A stretch of 64,000 nt of DNA, from contig NZ_JAJSDZ010000009.1 of NCBI RefSeq assembly GCF_021272385.1, forward strand, positions 868,001 through 932,000. Reading direction: 5' to 3'. Numbering within the stretch: the stretch's first letter is position 1; every line of letters begins with the position of its first letter. The notes under the pieces were generated by a model. It did no database searches, was not told the DNA's origin, and worked only from the letters and a program-made list of their open reading frames with translations. This document shows, piece after piece, positions 1 through 8,528 of the stretch. This DNA comes from Vibrio salinus. GTDB lineage: Bacteria; Pseudomonadota; Gammaproteobacteria; Enterobacterales; Vibrionaceae. The position numbers and the translations under genes were made by a program.

Positions 1-341
1 CTGAATTTTCTGAAACGGAAGCACAATTTTTATCTTTTCTGGACAAGCCTGTTATTCAGCTTACTTATTTGGTTCAGTTATTAAAATCCAATCCTATCAG
101 GAACTTAACCTGGTTTTGGTATTCACTGACGGATGCCCTGAAAATTCATCAGGGTATCCATATGCCTGATTTTATACCGGAAAGTCAGGAAATTGCCCGT
201 AAAGTGTCTTATGCTTTATTGCACAGGCAATTAAAGGCTCTAACAGTTGTCATTCATCAATTGTCTTCTCAGACAGGATTAAATGATGAATTATTGATCA
301 CAAATTGGTTATTAAATTTTATTGAGGACTCATGTTTGTAG
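1..341 (+). CDS. holB: DNA polymerase III delta' subunit, C-terminal part (partial)
   Basis: An open frame enters from the window edge (first complete codon at base 3) and ends at TAG 339-341, giving about 112 C-terminal residues. It is all-helical with hydrophobic and basic patches, as in the C-terminal collar domain of the clamp-loader subunit delta', which helps load the beta clamp in the cytoplasm. No catalytic motif is present in this part. The identification rests mainly on context: the stop overlaps the start of a TatD-family gene by 10 bases and ptsG follows, an order I know from Vibrio and, in part, from E. coli (holB-ycfH-ptsG). The 5' end lies outside the window. Confidence 0.6.
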   Translation, partial: EFSETEAQFLSFLDKPVIQLTYLVQLLKSNPIRNLTWFWYSLTDALKIHQGIHMPDFIPESQEIARKVSYALLHRQLKALTVVIHQLSSQTGLNDELLITNWLLNFIEDSCL

Positions 342-1108
342 ATTCCCATTGTCATCTGGACAAACTCGATTATACGGAAAGACATGCCGATGTTGCCGAT
401 GTTTTAAAAAAAGCACAGGACGTAAATGTTGATCATGTTCTGTCGGTTGGGGTTACTCTGGATGCTTTCCCCAAGATGATAGAGTTAATTACTCCCTTTG
501 ATGCTGTTTCTGCTTCCTGTGGTGTTCATCCACTGGACGTTGAAAGTGAGTTTGCACTGGATACATTTAAAGAGTTTTGCCGGCATCCTCGTGTGGTTGC
601 TGTTGGTGAAACCGGATTGGATTATCACTATAAGCCGGAAACGGCTGAGCTGCAAAAATTGAGATTCAGGCAGCAGGTCGAAGTCGCAACCGAATTAGAT
701 AAGCCACTGATTATACATACGCGCAATGCCAGACAGGATACACTTGATATTTTGCGTAAAGGGCATGCAGAAAAGTGTGGTGGAGTGATTCATTGTTTTA
801 CTGAGGATGAAGCTTTTGCCAATGCAGCGATGGATTTGGGCTTTTATATTTCAATATCCGGCATTGTGACTTTCAGACAAGCGACAGAACTGAAAGAAGT
901 CGTTAAGAATTTGCCATTAGAAAGGTTGCTCATTGAAACGGATTCTCCTTATCTGGCTCCGGTTCCTCACAGAGGCAAAGAGAATCAACCGGCTTATGTT
1001 GTTGAAGTTGCTTCTTACCTTGCTCAGTTAAAAGGACTTTCTATTCAACAAGTGGCAGAACAAACATCTAATAATTTCAGAAAGCTTTTTTTAAAAGAAA
1101 AAATATGA
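332..1108 (+). CDS. ycfH: TatD-family metal-dependent deoxyribonuclease/hydrolase
   Basis: 258 aa, the usual size of the family. The N-terminus has the metal-binding HxH of a TIM-barrel hydrolase (DSHCHLD, residues 4-10). Further family marks are GETGLDYH (about residue 90), the IHTRNA segment, IHCFT and the C-terminal ETDSPYLAP. Members are Mg-dependent 3'-5' DNA/RNA exonucleases or D-aminoacyl-tRNA-linked hydrolases of the cytoplasm; the exact substrate cannot be read from sequence. ATG 332 lies inside the end of holB, so the two are probably translationally coupled. YcfH is preferred to TatD proper because of the holB neighbour. Confidence 0.88.
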   Translation: MFVDSHCHLDKLDYTERHADVADVLKKAQDVNVDHVLSVGVTLDAFPKMIELITPFDAVSASCGVHPLDVESEFALDTFKEFCRHPRVVAVGETGLDYHYKPETAELQKLRFRQQVEVATELDKPLIIHTRNARQDTLDILRKGHAEKCGGVIHCFTEDEAFANAAMDLGFYISISGIVTFRQATELKEVVKNLPLERLLIETDSPYLAPVPHRGKENQPAYVVEVASYLAQLKGLSIQQVAEQTSNNFRKLFLKEKI

Positions 1109-1547
1109 TTGGCATTTCTTTAATGCCATAGCTTTGGATTTTTTGAAAATTTCATCCTTTATATTTAAAAATTATTTTAAAAACAAAGTGTTATGTAGAT
1201 ATTATCTTGGTTGTTAATAAATCTGAAATTTCCGTTACAATTCTAACATTTGCCTTATTTGATTTTTGATGAAAAATTAGGTGTCTTTCTTATTAAATAA
1301 CATATTAATCAATAAGTTGTATGTAGTTTTGGTATTTTGATTCACAAAATGCAACTGTGATCTGCATTTTATTTTAGAACTAAAATTAATTTGGCTATGG
1401 AAAAGTTGAGTGCGGTCAATATATATTTAGAGCCGAAAAATATAATGCGAACTATGGCATTAGCCATTTTTCACACTAAGTAAGACGCTGTGGGGGTGAG
1501 CTACTTAGTGTTCACAATAATATTAATTAGAACTTAATCAGGAGCAT
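1109..1547 (+). promoter_or_regulatory. ycfH-ptsG intergenic leader with two hairpins
   Basis: 439 A+T-rich bases without a gene. A 7-bp stem just after ycfH (TGGCATT 1110-1116 / AATGCCA 1122-1128) may be a weak terminator. Closer to ptsG there is a short ATGGC/GCCAT hairpin (1454-1467) followed by Ts, and a perfect 9-bp inverted repeat CACTAAGTA 1474-1482 / TACTTAGTG 1502-1510 enclosing a G-rich loop. The ribosome-binding area reads ATCAGGAGCAT just before ptsG, which resembles the E. coli ptsG leader that pairs with the sugar-phosphate-stress RNA SgrS. That similarity is an inference; no SgrS gene is seen here. Confidence 0.4.
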
Positions 1548-3161
1548 ATGATGAAAGGCTTTTTCAGTAAGCTATCTCAATCAATTATGTTACCAATAGC
1601 GTTGTTACCTGCTGCAGGTATCATGCTAGGGATTGGTGGTAGTTTTACCAACCCGACAATGGTAACGGCATATGATATTGGCATTTTACAAGACGGCACG
1701 GTACTTAACAGTTTCCTTCAAATTATGACTGCCGCAGGTGGTATTGTATTTGCTAACTTGCCAGTAATGTTTGCAATCGCAGTTGCTATCGGTTTCGCCC
1801 GTACAGAAAAGGGTGCAGCTGGTCTGGCAGCCGTTATTTCTTTCTTGGTCATGAACGTTGCAATCGCAAAAACGTTGCAGGTTGCCGGAATGATCGATGG
1901 CGGTTCGGTTGTTTTAATGGGCGAAAAATACAATGGTGTGTTAGCAAATACTTTGGGTATTAGTAACACACTGAGTATGGGTGTATTTGGTGGTTTGATT
2001 GCGGGTGCTATTACCGTTATCCTTCATAACAAATACCATGATGCCAAATTACCTGATTATCTGGGTTTCTTCGGCGGCGCTCGTTTTGTACCAATTATCA
2101 GTGCATTTGCAGCATTGTTTTACGGTATTGCATTAACCTTTATCTGGCCATTCTTTGGTGCAGCTTTCGGTGCTATCGGTCACGCTCTTGGTGAACTGAC
2201 TGCTTCCGGTCACGGTTATATTGCATCATTCCTGTTCGGTATCATCGAACGTTCTCTGATCCCAGTTGGTCTGCACCACGTGTTCTACTTGCCACTATGG
2301 CAGACAGAAATCGGTGGAACAGCGACGATTGCCGGTGAAGTTGTAAAAGGTACTCAGAACATCTTCTTCGCTTCTCTTGCCAGTGGTGATTTTTCACACT
2401 TCAGTTCAACTAACTTCATGACTGGTAAATTCTCGTTCATGATGTTTGGTTTGCCTGCTGCAGCTTATGCGATGTATACGCTTGCAGATGATGAAAACAA
2501 AGCGGCTGCCGGTGGTCTGTTATTCTCAGTTGCTCTGACTGCATTCCTGACCGGTATTACAGAACCTATTGAATTTACTTTCTTGTTCTTAGCTCCCGCG
2601 TTGTACTACTTCATCCATGTACCTTTGGCTGGTGTTTGTTTCATGCTGATGGATATGCTGGGTGTTAAAGTTGGTATGACGTTCTCTGGTGGTTTCATCG
2701 ACTTCTCGTTATTCGGTATTCTACCGGGTGTGACAGGTGTTGATAACCACTGGTACTACATCATTGTTGTAGGTATCGCATACGCATTTATCTATTTCTT
2801 CCTGTTCCGCTGGTTTATCCTGAAGTACGACATTAAAACTCCGGGTCGTAAAGGAAGCGATGTTGCTGTGGTTACTAAGAAAGATTATCAGGCAGCAAAA
2901 GCAGCCGGTTCTGACAGTGCATTGGTTGAGAAAATGATCGAAGCTCTTGGTGGTGCTGATAACCTTGTTGACGTCGATGCATGTATTACACGTCTTCGTG
3001 TCACGGTTAAAGATGGTTCATTAGTGCAGGATAACAGCTACTGGACTCAGGAACTGGGTGCGAAAGGTTTGGTTAAAGTGGGTGACACTGGTATCCAGGC
3101 AATTTACGGTGCACAAGCTGCAACTTATAAAGCGCAAATCAATTCACGATTAGGTCGATAA
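1548..3161 (+). CDS. ptsG: PTS glucose-specific transporter, EIICB
   Basis: 537 aa. An N-terminal EIIC membrane domain (about residues 1-430, roughly ten hydrophobic segments) carries the GITEPIEFTF substrate-site motif. A linker leads to a C-terminal EIIB domain (about 455-535) whose phospho-acceptor is Cys479 in DACITRLR. There is no EIIA domain, so the separate EIIA-Glc should supply phosphate. It imports and phosphorylates glucose. Two ATGs stand in tandem (1548, 1551); the second is better spaced from AGGAG 1540-1544. MalX-type EIICB is the alternative, but position after ycfH favours ptsG. The Mlc repressor gene lies 7 kb downstream, fitting Mlc control. Confidence 0.88.
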   Translation: MMKGFFSKLSQSIMLPIALLPAAGIMLGIGGSFTNPTMVTAYDIGILQDGTVLNSFLQIMTAAGGIVFANLPVMFAIAVAIGFARTEKGAAGLAAVISFLVMNVAIAKTLQVAGMIDGGSVVLMGEKYNGVLANTLGISNTLSMGVFGGLIAGAITVILHNKYHDAKLPDYLGFFGGARFVPIISAFAALFYGIALTFIWPFFGAAFGAIGHALGELTASGHGYIASFLFGIIERSLIPVGLHHVFYLPLWQTEIGGTATIAGEVVKGTQNIFFASLASGDFSHFSSTNFMTGKFSFMMFGLPAAAYAMYTLADDENKAAAGGLLFSVALTAFLTGITEPIEFTFLFLAPALYYFIHVPLAGVCFMLMDMLGVKVGMTFSGGFIDFSLFGILPGVTGVDNHWYYIIVVGIAYAFIYFFLFRWFILKYDIKTPGRKGSDVAVVTKKDYQAAKAAGSDSALVEKMIEALGGADNLVDVDACITRLRVTVKDGSLVQDNSYWTQELGAKGLVKVGDTGIQAIYGAQAATYKAQINSRLGR

Positions 3162-3628
3162 TGGGCTTTAAATTCAAATATCGGCGAATGGGGTCGTTTA
3201 TACTCGACCTCGTTATTGTAAAGATCTTTGCCCAGGTGGGCATGGATCTTTATCTTGGGATCGTTGCCTATTTAGGTAAAGGTTCCGGTGTTTCTCTTTC
3301 ATTCACCGACTCATTAGCATTACCTGTGTTACTGACTTTATATATAATGTTACTGCTGGTGTTTATCGGGGTTTATATGGGGTATCACTGGGTTTGTTAT
3401 GCTTTTTTAAAGACATCATTATCCCGGTATTTCTTAGGACTTAAGGTTGTTTCGGATAAGGGGCAACCCCTTGAGAAAAGTCTTTATATGAGAAGGGAGT
3501 TTGAGAAAATTGTGTGGAGTGTTGCGACATTAGGGTTATATGTATTCTACTGTGGTGCACAATATCTGACGTTTTCAAACCCTCCCATGCATGATAAGAG
3601 AAATCATACGCAGGTAGTTGAATCTTAA
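3161..3628 (+). CDS. RDD family inner-membrane protein
   Basis: 155 aa. Near the N-terminus is RRMGSFILDL, the Arg-Asp signature of RDD proteins, followed by about three hydrophobic segments (roughly residues 20-40, 52-75 and 120-140) and a conserved GLKVV loop. RDD proteins are small inner-membrane proteins of mostly unknown function; some act in ion exchange. Its ATG overlaps the ptsG stop by one base (TAATG), so it is translated with ptsG, and a terminator follows its stop. A role tied to PTS transport is only suggested by this coupling. Confidence 0.75.
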   Translation: MGFKFKYRRMGSFILDLVIVKIFAQVGMDLYLGIVAYLGKGSGVSLSFTDSLALPVLLTLYIMLLLVFIGVYMGYHWVCYAFLKTSLSRYFLGLKVVSDKGQPLEKSLYMRREFEKIVWSVATLGLYVFYCGAQYLTFSNPPMHDKRNHTQVVES

Positions 3629-3651
3629 ATAAACGCCATTTTTACTTGTTT

Positions 3652-3680
3652 AATCCCTTCTCAGTGAGAAGGGATTTTTC
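3652..3680 (+). terminator. Intrinsic terminator of ptsG-RDD operon
   Basis: Perfect 11-bp stem AATCCCTTCTC / GAGAAGGGATT (3652-3662, 3666-3676) with a 3-base loop, continuing into a T-run. Confidence 0.9.
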
Positions 3681-3805
3681 TTTGTCTGTCATTCGTTGTT
3701 TTGTCTGTTTCTTCAAATTAGATTTACGTCTTACTGACATCTTTATTTGTTTCTCTTTTTACTCTGATAGTTTTAAAGAATATTGAATCCAGAGGAAGAG
3801 AATGG

Positions 3806-4246
3806 ATGAAAAAGATAAAAATTACTGTAGCCGTTGGGGTCTTTTTTGCATTGACGACAAGCGTATTTGCCGCATCCGATAATAATTATATTGATCTTGC
3901 CGGAAATGATATTGCTGTTGGTATTGCTATCGATCAGGGATTAAGTGCTGTTCTGGAACTTAATGATCAGGTAAGAGTGACTGCCGGGACAAAAGGATTG
4001 GCGCTCGATTATATTTTGACTAGCGGGTGGTTTAGTAACCCTGACTTACCGGTTGAATGGTATGTGGGGGCAGGCGGTTGGTCTCTGTGGGATGATGATG
4101 ATTACGGAGCAAGACTTCCGGTTGGTTTAAACTGGTCTTATACGAAAAATGTCAGTTTTTACGGTCAGTTGCAGCCACAGTATGATTTTGGTGATGATGA
4201 TGAATTTGAGTTAGGTGTCTCAGCAGGCATCACGTATCGCTTTTAA
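3806..4246 (+). CDS. Small outer-membrane beta-barrel-like protein
   Basis: 146 aa. A Sec signal peptide (residues 1-22, cleavage after SVFAA) is followed by alternating hydrophobic/polar strands, and the chain ends in an aromatic (TYRF), the outer-membrane assembly signal. These are features of a small beta-barrel placed in the outer membrane; the exact family (YfaZ-like or OmpA-beta-barrel-like) is uncertain. ATG 3806 was chosen because it begins the MKKIK signal peptide and follows a GAGGAAGAG ribosome site; ATG 3802 is in another frame. It is a single-gene unit with its own terminator. Confidence 0.65.
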   Translation: MKKIKITVAVGVFFALTTSVFAASDNNYIDLAGNDIAVGIAIDQGLSAVLELNDQVRVTAGTKGLALDYILTSGWFSNPDLPVEWYVGAGGWSLWDDDDYGARLPVGLNWSYTKNVSFYGQLQPQYDFGDDDEFELGVSAGITYRF

Positions 4247-4263
4247 TCTATCTCTTTAAAATA

Positions 4264-4290
4264 AAGCCCGCAACATCAGTGCGGGCTTAT
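4264..4290. terminator. Shared terminator between convergent genes
   Basis: Stem AAGCCCGCA 4264-4272 / TGCGGGCTT 4280-4288 between the convergent barrel gene and the symporter operon. The stem is flanked by A- and T-rich ends, so it could work in both directions. Confidence 0.8.
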
Positions 4291-4307
4291 TGGTTTATTG
4301 GAAATAT

Positions 4308-4403
4308 TTAGTGTTTACTTGTTGCGATCTTCATGCAGATAATTGCGCCACCCCAGGTAAAACCTAAACCGATCACCATCATAACAATTGCTGAAAATTC
4401 CAT
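4308..4403 (-). CDS. NSS transporter small subunit (MetS-like), 31 aa
   Basis: A 31-residue single-span membrane peptide: start MEFSAIVMMVIG, a WGGAI centre and a short polar tail. It matches the small-subunit family that accompanies methionine/alanine NSS importers (MetS in Corynebacterium). Its ATG overlaps the stop of the large subunit by one base (TAATG), so it is translationally coupled to it. In the known system the small subunit is needed for transport. The peptide is short, but sequence pattern and coupling agree. Confidence 0.85.
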   Translation of the reverse strand: MEFSAIVMMVIGLGFTWGGAIICMKIATSKH

Positions 4404-5863
4404 TATTCATACTCCTTATATTTATATGCTTCCCCAAAGCCTGCGATGATCCAAAGAGCGAAAATAATAATCCAGCCCAGAGACAGATCATAGCCGCCAT
4501 AGCCTTCAGTTAACAAGGTATGAACTTTCGTGACCAGAATAATCGCAAGGATAACAGGAGTAACGAAACGTAGGCATACATCAAACCAAACGCTAATTGT
4601 GAAATCTGAAATTGAGTTAACATATCGTCTGGTGTCTGAAATTTTTGCAATCCAGGTCATCAGCAAGATTTCAATTAAACAACAGCTGATGATACCGATA
4701 TTGTTGGTAAAGTGATCGACAAGGTCAAGTAACAGCAGACCGCCATTTGTTGCGAATGCCATTGAAATAATGAAACCACATCCCAGAACAATATTGGCTG
4801 TTTTCTTACGTCCCCAGTGGAATTTGTCCATAATTGCAGAGACAACGGCTTCAAGAATTGAAATCAACGAGCTTAAACCAGCAACAACCAAAGCAAAGAA
4901 CAATACCGGACCAAGAATGTATGGAGCGGGTAACAGGTTGATGGCTTCTGGCAGAGTAACAAAAGCAAGCCCCACACCAGCAGATACCACATCTGTAATG
5001 GCTTTACCCTGAACCTGAGCCATATAACCTAAAACAGAGAAGATCATGATACCGGCAAGGATAGAGAATCCACAGTTGATCAATACTGTCATAAATGCGT
5101 TATTGGTGACGTCAGATTTTTCAGGCAAATAACTTGAATAGGCCAGCATAATTGAGAAACCGATACTCAACGTATAGAAAATCTGGCCGTAAGCCGCTGC
5201 CCATACCTTCACATCCCAGATTTTGCTAAAGTCTGGTTTGAACATATAGTTCACACCATCAAGAGCTCCAGGCAGAACGATCATACGGGCAATCAAAGCA
5301 AGCACCATGACAAATAAAATTGGCATCATGATTTTTGACATTCTTTCAATACCAGCTTTAACGCCACCAACAATCGCAGCATAAGTGATTGCCCACGCAA
5401 TTGCCATGACCAGTGCAATTTGCCACTGAACACTTCCCAAATTTGTTGGTGAATTATCACCAAGGTTCAGGTAAGTGCTAAAGAAGTAAGCATTGGTATC
5501 AGTTCCCCATCCTTGATTGAAAGACAGGACGAAATATGAGATAGCCCACCCTACAACCGCTACATAATAGACACCGATGGTAAAAGCGACACCAACCTGA
5601 AACCAGCCTAACCACTCAAATCGTTCATGAATTTTAGTTAAGGTTTTTGGTGCTGATCCCTTGTACTTTTGTCCCATGCTGAATTCCAGAATCATGAATG
5701 GGATACCTGCAGTGATCATGGCAAAAAGATAAGGGATAAAAAATGCGCCACCACCATTTTCATATGCCATGTATGGGAAACGCCAGATGTTTCCCAGGCC
5801 GATTGCAGATCCAACAGCCGCTAATATAAAACCGGCCCGGGATCCCCATTGTTCTCTCTTCAT
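4403..5863 (-). CDS. Sodium-dependent NSS/SNF family amino-acid symporter
   Basis: 486 aa with about 11-12 membrane spans. The start MKREQWGSRAGFILAAVGSA with GLGNIWRFPY just after is the LeuT-fold NSS signature, covering the unwound TM1 that binds Na+ and substrate. It takes up an amino acid with Na+ across the inner membrane; methionine or alanine is likely because a MetS-like subunit follows directly. The stop overlaps that gene's start. No divergent neighbour shares its promoter region, which is long and A+T-rich. Confidence 0.88.
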   Translation of the reverse strand: MKREQWGSRAGFILAAVGSAIGLGNIWRFPYMAYENGGGAFFIPYLFAMITAGIPFMILEFSMGQKYKGSAPKTLTKIHERFEWLGWFQVGVAFTIGVYYVAVVGWAISYFVLSFNQGWGTDTNAYFFSTYLNLGDNSPTNLGSVQWQIALVMAIAWAITYAAIVGGVKAGIERMSKIMMPILFVMVLALIARMIVLPGALDGVNYMFKPDFSKIWDVKVWAAAYGQIFYTLSIGFSIMLAYSSYLPEKSDVTNNAFMTVLINCGFSILAGIMIFSVLGYMAQVQGKAITDVVSAGVGLAFVTLPEAINLLPAPYILGPVLFFALVVAGLSSLISILEAVVSAIMDKFHWGRKKTANIVLGCGFIISMAFATNGGLLLLDLVDHFTNNIGIISCCLIEILLMTWIAKISDTRRYVNSISDFTISVWFDVCLRFVTPVILAIILVTKVHTLLTEGYGGYDLSLGWIIIFALWIIAGFGEAYKYKEYE

Positions 5864-6598
5864 CGATTACTCCTTCAAAAATGTACTGAGTTATGAAGTC
5901 GTCTATTTATGCCAGATGACAAAGAAATAAATGGGTGCTTTACCATTATAAAAATGAACCATTATTTATATTTCTACTACTTTGTCTGTATTAGTTATAA
6001 GTACTGCAAAAATAGATAAACTCAGACTATTGCTCTTTATGTTTTGATGTGTGTTTGCGCTAGGTAATATCTTCGCCTGCGCTTAATGGTCGAGACTACA
6101 TATTTCTCTTTTGAAAGGCAATAGATTGTAATTTTATTACTAAATTTTAAATTAGGTTTTTATTTTTATATTTTATTTATATATGGCGTTATTGTTTGTA
6201 TTTTTTGTTAAATTTTGCTCTTGTCTCCATTAATTCTTTTATGTTTGAAATTAAATTTTGTCCTTTTGGTTAGGTTTTTATGCGTGAATATCCATTCTAG
6301 CTAGTGATTAACGTGGTTGATGGTGATTTCTGATGAGAGCGTATATGTTATTATACTTATATAAGTTGACAGAATATTATTCTGTTTAACTGTATTTATT
6401 ATGCCTTTGATCACCTTATGAACACAGAATAAACTGGATACAGAATATCTAATATGCATCAGAATTCAAATGGCTATATAACAATACACCTTAATTGTGA
6501 TCAATTGATCATATTTGTGAGTGTAAATGGATAGAAGTTGTCAGTTTCTATTTTTTATGTGTATGTTGAAATAGTTGTCTCAATGATAGGAGAAGAGT
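5864..6598. other. 735-bp non-coding region between NSS operon and ynhF
   Basis: Very A+T-rich; no convincing gene on either strand. It should hold the leftward promoter of the NSS operon and the rightward promoter of the ynhF-like gene. A perfect 14-bp palindrome TGATCAATTGATCA lies at 6498-6511, about 90 bases before the small gene, and may be an operator. It does not match the FNR or CRP consensus arrangement. Confidence 0.5.
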
Positions 6599-6688
6599 AT
6601 GGACTTCGATATGAAATTCTCACTGGGTATTACTGCAGTGGTTTTTTTCTTCCTTATTGCCTACGGTGTCATTGCGATTGTTGCTTAG
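6599..6688 (+). CDS. ynhF: YnhF-like small membrane protein, 29 aa
   Basis: ATG 6599 follows an AGGAGAAG ribosome site and encodes 29 residues beginning MDFDMKFSLGITAVV, then a hydrophobic single span ending in AIVA. E. coli YnhF is also 29 aa, with an acidic start, the same KFSL motif and one span. YnhF is an inner-membrane peptide of unknown function. It has its own strong terminator 18 bases after the stop, so it is a monocistronic gene. Confidence 0.75.
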   Translation: MDFDMKFSLGITAVVFFFLIAYGVIAIVA

Positions 6689-6705
6689 GCATTTTGATCA
6701 CCAAC

Positions 6706-6745
6706 AAACGCACAAAAAATAGTTTTTGTTCTTTGTGCGTTTTTT
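6706..6745 (+). terminator. Terminator of ynhF-like gene
   Basis: Perfect 11-bp stem AAACGCACAAA 6706-6716 / TTTGTGCGTTT 6732-6742 running into a T-tract. Confidence 0.9.
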
Positions 6746-6822
6746 GTATTTGTCCAGAACAGCCGGCTTTTTTCTTACCTCATTCAGTTGTCTGAAATTT
6801 CTTTTGTCCCTTTATATTGAGT

Positions 6823-8271
6823 CTAATAAACGGGAAGTATTCTGATGCAGTTTGTAGCGCCTTCGACGTTTTGTATGTCGCCCTGAGTGATGATGACGAT
6901 ATCCCCAAACTCGAGATAATGTTGTTCTTTTAAATTGTCTATGGCTTCAAGTGCTACTTCGTAGCCTGAGTCCTGTTGACTATTAAAATATATGGGAATA
7001 ACACCTCTATATAGCGAGCATCGGTTAAGAGTTCGTTCATTACTGGATAAGGCGAATATAGGAAGCTCCGAATTTAGCCGGGATGTCATTAATGCTGTAC
7101 GGCCACCTTCGGTCATGCAGATCATGGCTTTAATGCCTTCCATATTATTGGCGGCAAAAATGGTCGATAGCGCAATGGTCTCTTGGGCAGTAATGAATAA
7201 ATTATCAAAGCGATAAGTCTGCTGGCGTACTTCGGACATTTTTTCAGCACCGATACAAACGTCAGCCATCGCTTTTACTGTGGCAACCGGGTGTTTCCCG
7301 GCTGCGGTTTCACCGGATAACATCACGGCATCGGTTCCATCCAGAACGGCATTGGCAACATCCATGACTTCGGCCCGGGTTGGCATTGAATTTTCCATCA
7401 TGGATTCCATCATCTGAGTCGCAGTGATAACAACTCGGTTCAATTCTTTGCTGCGTTTGATTAATTTTTTCTGTACACCAACTAATTCCGGGTCCCCAAT
7501 TTCGACGCCCAGGTCTCCGCGGGCAACCATGATGACGTCCGAGGCCATTATTATGTCATCGATATTTTTACTATCGGCAACGGTTTCTGCTCGTTCAACT
7601 TTGGCGACAATTTTGGCTTCCAGTCCGGCATCTCTGGCTAGATCCCGGGCATATTTGATGTCTTCGCCCGTCCTCGGAAAAGAAACGGCCAGATAGTCTA
7701 CTTTCAGTTCAGCTGCTGTAATAATGTCCTGTTTGTCTTTCTCTGTCAGAGCCTGTGCGGATAAGCCGCCGCCTTTTTTGTTGATGCCTTTGTTGTTGGA
7801 TAGTTTTCCTCCAATGGTCACTCGCGTGTGAATTTTAGCTCCGTCTACCATAATAACTTTCAGTTGGATCCGTCCATCATCAAGAAGCAGAATATCATTC
7901 GGTTTTAAATCGTTTGGCAGCGCTTTATAATCGATACCAATACTTTCCTGATTACCATCACCTCGGGGTAAATCTGCATCAAGGGTGAATCTATCCCCGA
8001 CCTCCAGAAAAATGTGGTTGTCCTTAAAGGTAGATATGCGGATTTTCGGGCCCTGTAAATCACCTAATATAGCAACTTGCTTGCCTAATTTTGCTGCAAT
8101 TTCCCGGACTTTTCTTGCTCTTTGTTTATGTTCTTCTGGTGTGCCATGTGAGAAGTTCATCCTGACAACGTTAGCTCCGGCTTTGATAATCTCGGTTAAG
8201 TTATCACCAATATCTGTTGATGGGCCTAACGTTGTAACGATTTTAGTTCGACGTTTTCTATTTACCATCAT
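6823..8271 (-). CDS. pykA: Pyruvate kinase II
   Basis: 482 aa, matching E. coli PykA (480 aa) rather than Pyk[12 protein letters not shown] start, [23 protein letters not shown], the signature [21 protein letters not shown] and [13 protein letters not shown]. It converts phosphoenolpyruvate and ADP to pyruvate and ATP in the cytoplasm, with the active-site Arg/Asn/Lys and Mg-binding Glu/Asp loops all present. Two ATGs stand in tandem (8271, 8268). It diverges from the mlc gene across a 257-bp spacer, so the glycolytic enzyme and the glucose regulator share a promoter region. Confidence 0.95.
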   Translation of the reverse strand: MMVNRKRRTKIVTTLGPSTDIGDNLTEIIKAGANVVRMNFSHGTPEEHKQRARKVREIAAKLGKQVAILGDLQGPKIRISTFKDNHIFLEVGDRFTLDADLPRGDGNQESIGIDYKALPNDLKPNDILLLDDGRIQLKVIMVDGAKIHTRVTIGGKLSNNKGINKKGGGLSAQALTEKDKQDIITAAELKVDYLAVSFPRTGEDIKYARDLARDAGLEAKIVAKVERAETVADSKNIDDIIMASDVIMVARGDLGVEIGDPELVGVQKKLIKRSKELNRVVITATQMMESMMENSMPTRAEVMDVANAVLDGTDAVMLSGETAAGKHPVATVKAMADVCIGAEKMSEVRQQTYRFDNLFITAQETIALSTIFAANNMEGIKAMICMTEGGRTALMTSRLNSELPIFALSSNERTLNRCSLYRGVIPIYFNSQQDSGYEVALEAIDNLKEQHYLEFGDIVIITQGDIQNVEGATNCIRILPVY

Positions 8272-8528
8272 TTTTTCCCAATTAGTGGTTTATAAGATAC
8301 TATCTGATAAGTATATGCAAGATATTAAAACCTGCTTAATTTCAAAGATTGCTGGTCGATATTTGATCATATGACTGAAAGAAAAATGACGGGAATACAG
8401 TAACTTTTGAACAGAGACACAATATATCCAATTTGTACGTGATGATGGTCACGCTCGGTTACTAAATTACTTCACAATTTCTTCGCAAAGTAAAAAAATT
8501 ACAGAGATTCAGTTTTGAGGAGAATGAG

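Noticed and set aside
4315..4500. 61-codon minus-strand ORF over the NSS gene end
   Set aside because: Out of frame with both the transporter and the 31-aa subunit, which have coupled start/stop codons.
6498..6511. TGATCAATTGATCA as an FNR or CRP site
   Set aside because: The half-sites are in the wrong order or spacing for TTGAT-N4-ATCAA and TGTGA-N6-TCACA; kept only as an unexplained palindrome.
6538..6795. 85-codon Cys-rich ORF overlapping the YnhF-like gene
   Set aside because: It reads through the ynhF gene and its terminator in another frame; the 29-aa frame has the ribosome site and family match.
7985..8374. 129-codon plus-strand ORF in pykA
   Set aside because: Antisense shadow of a strongly conserved gene.
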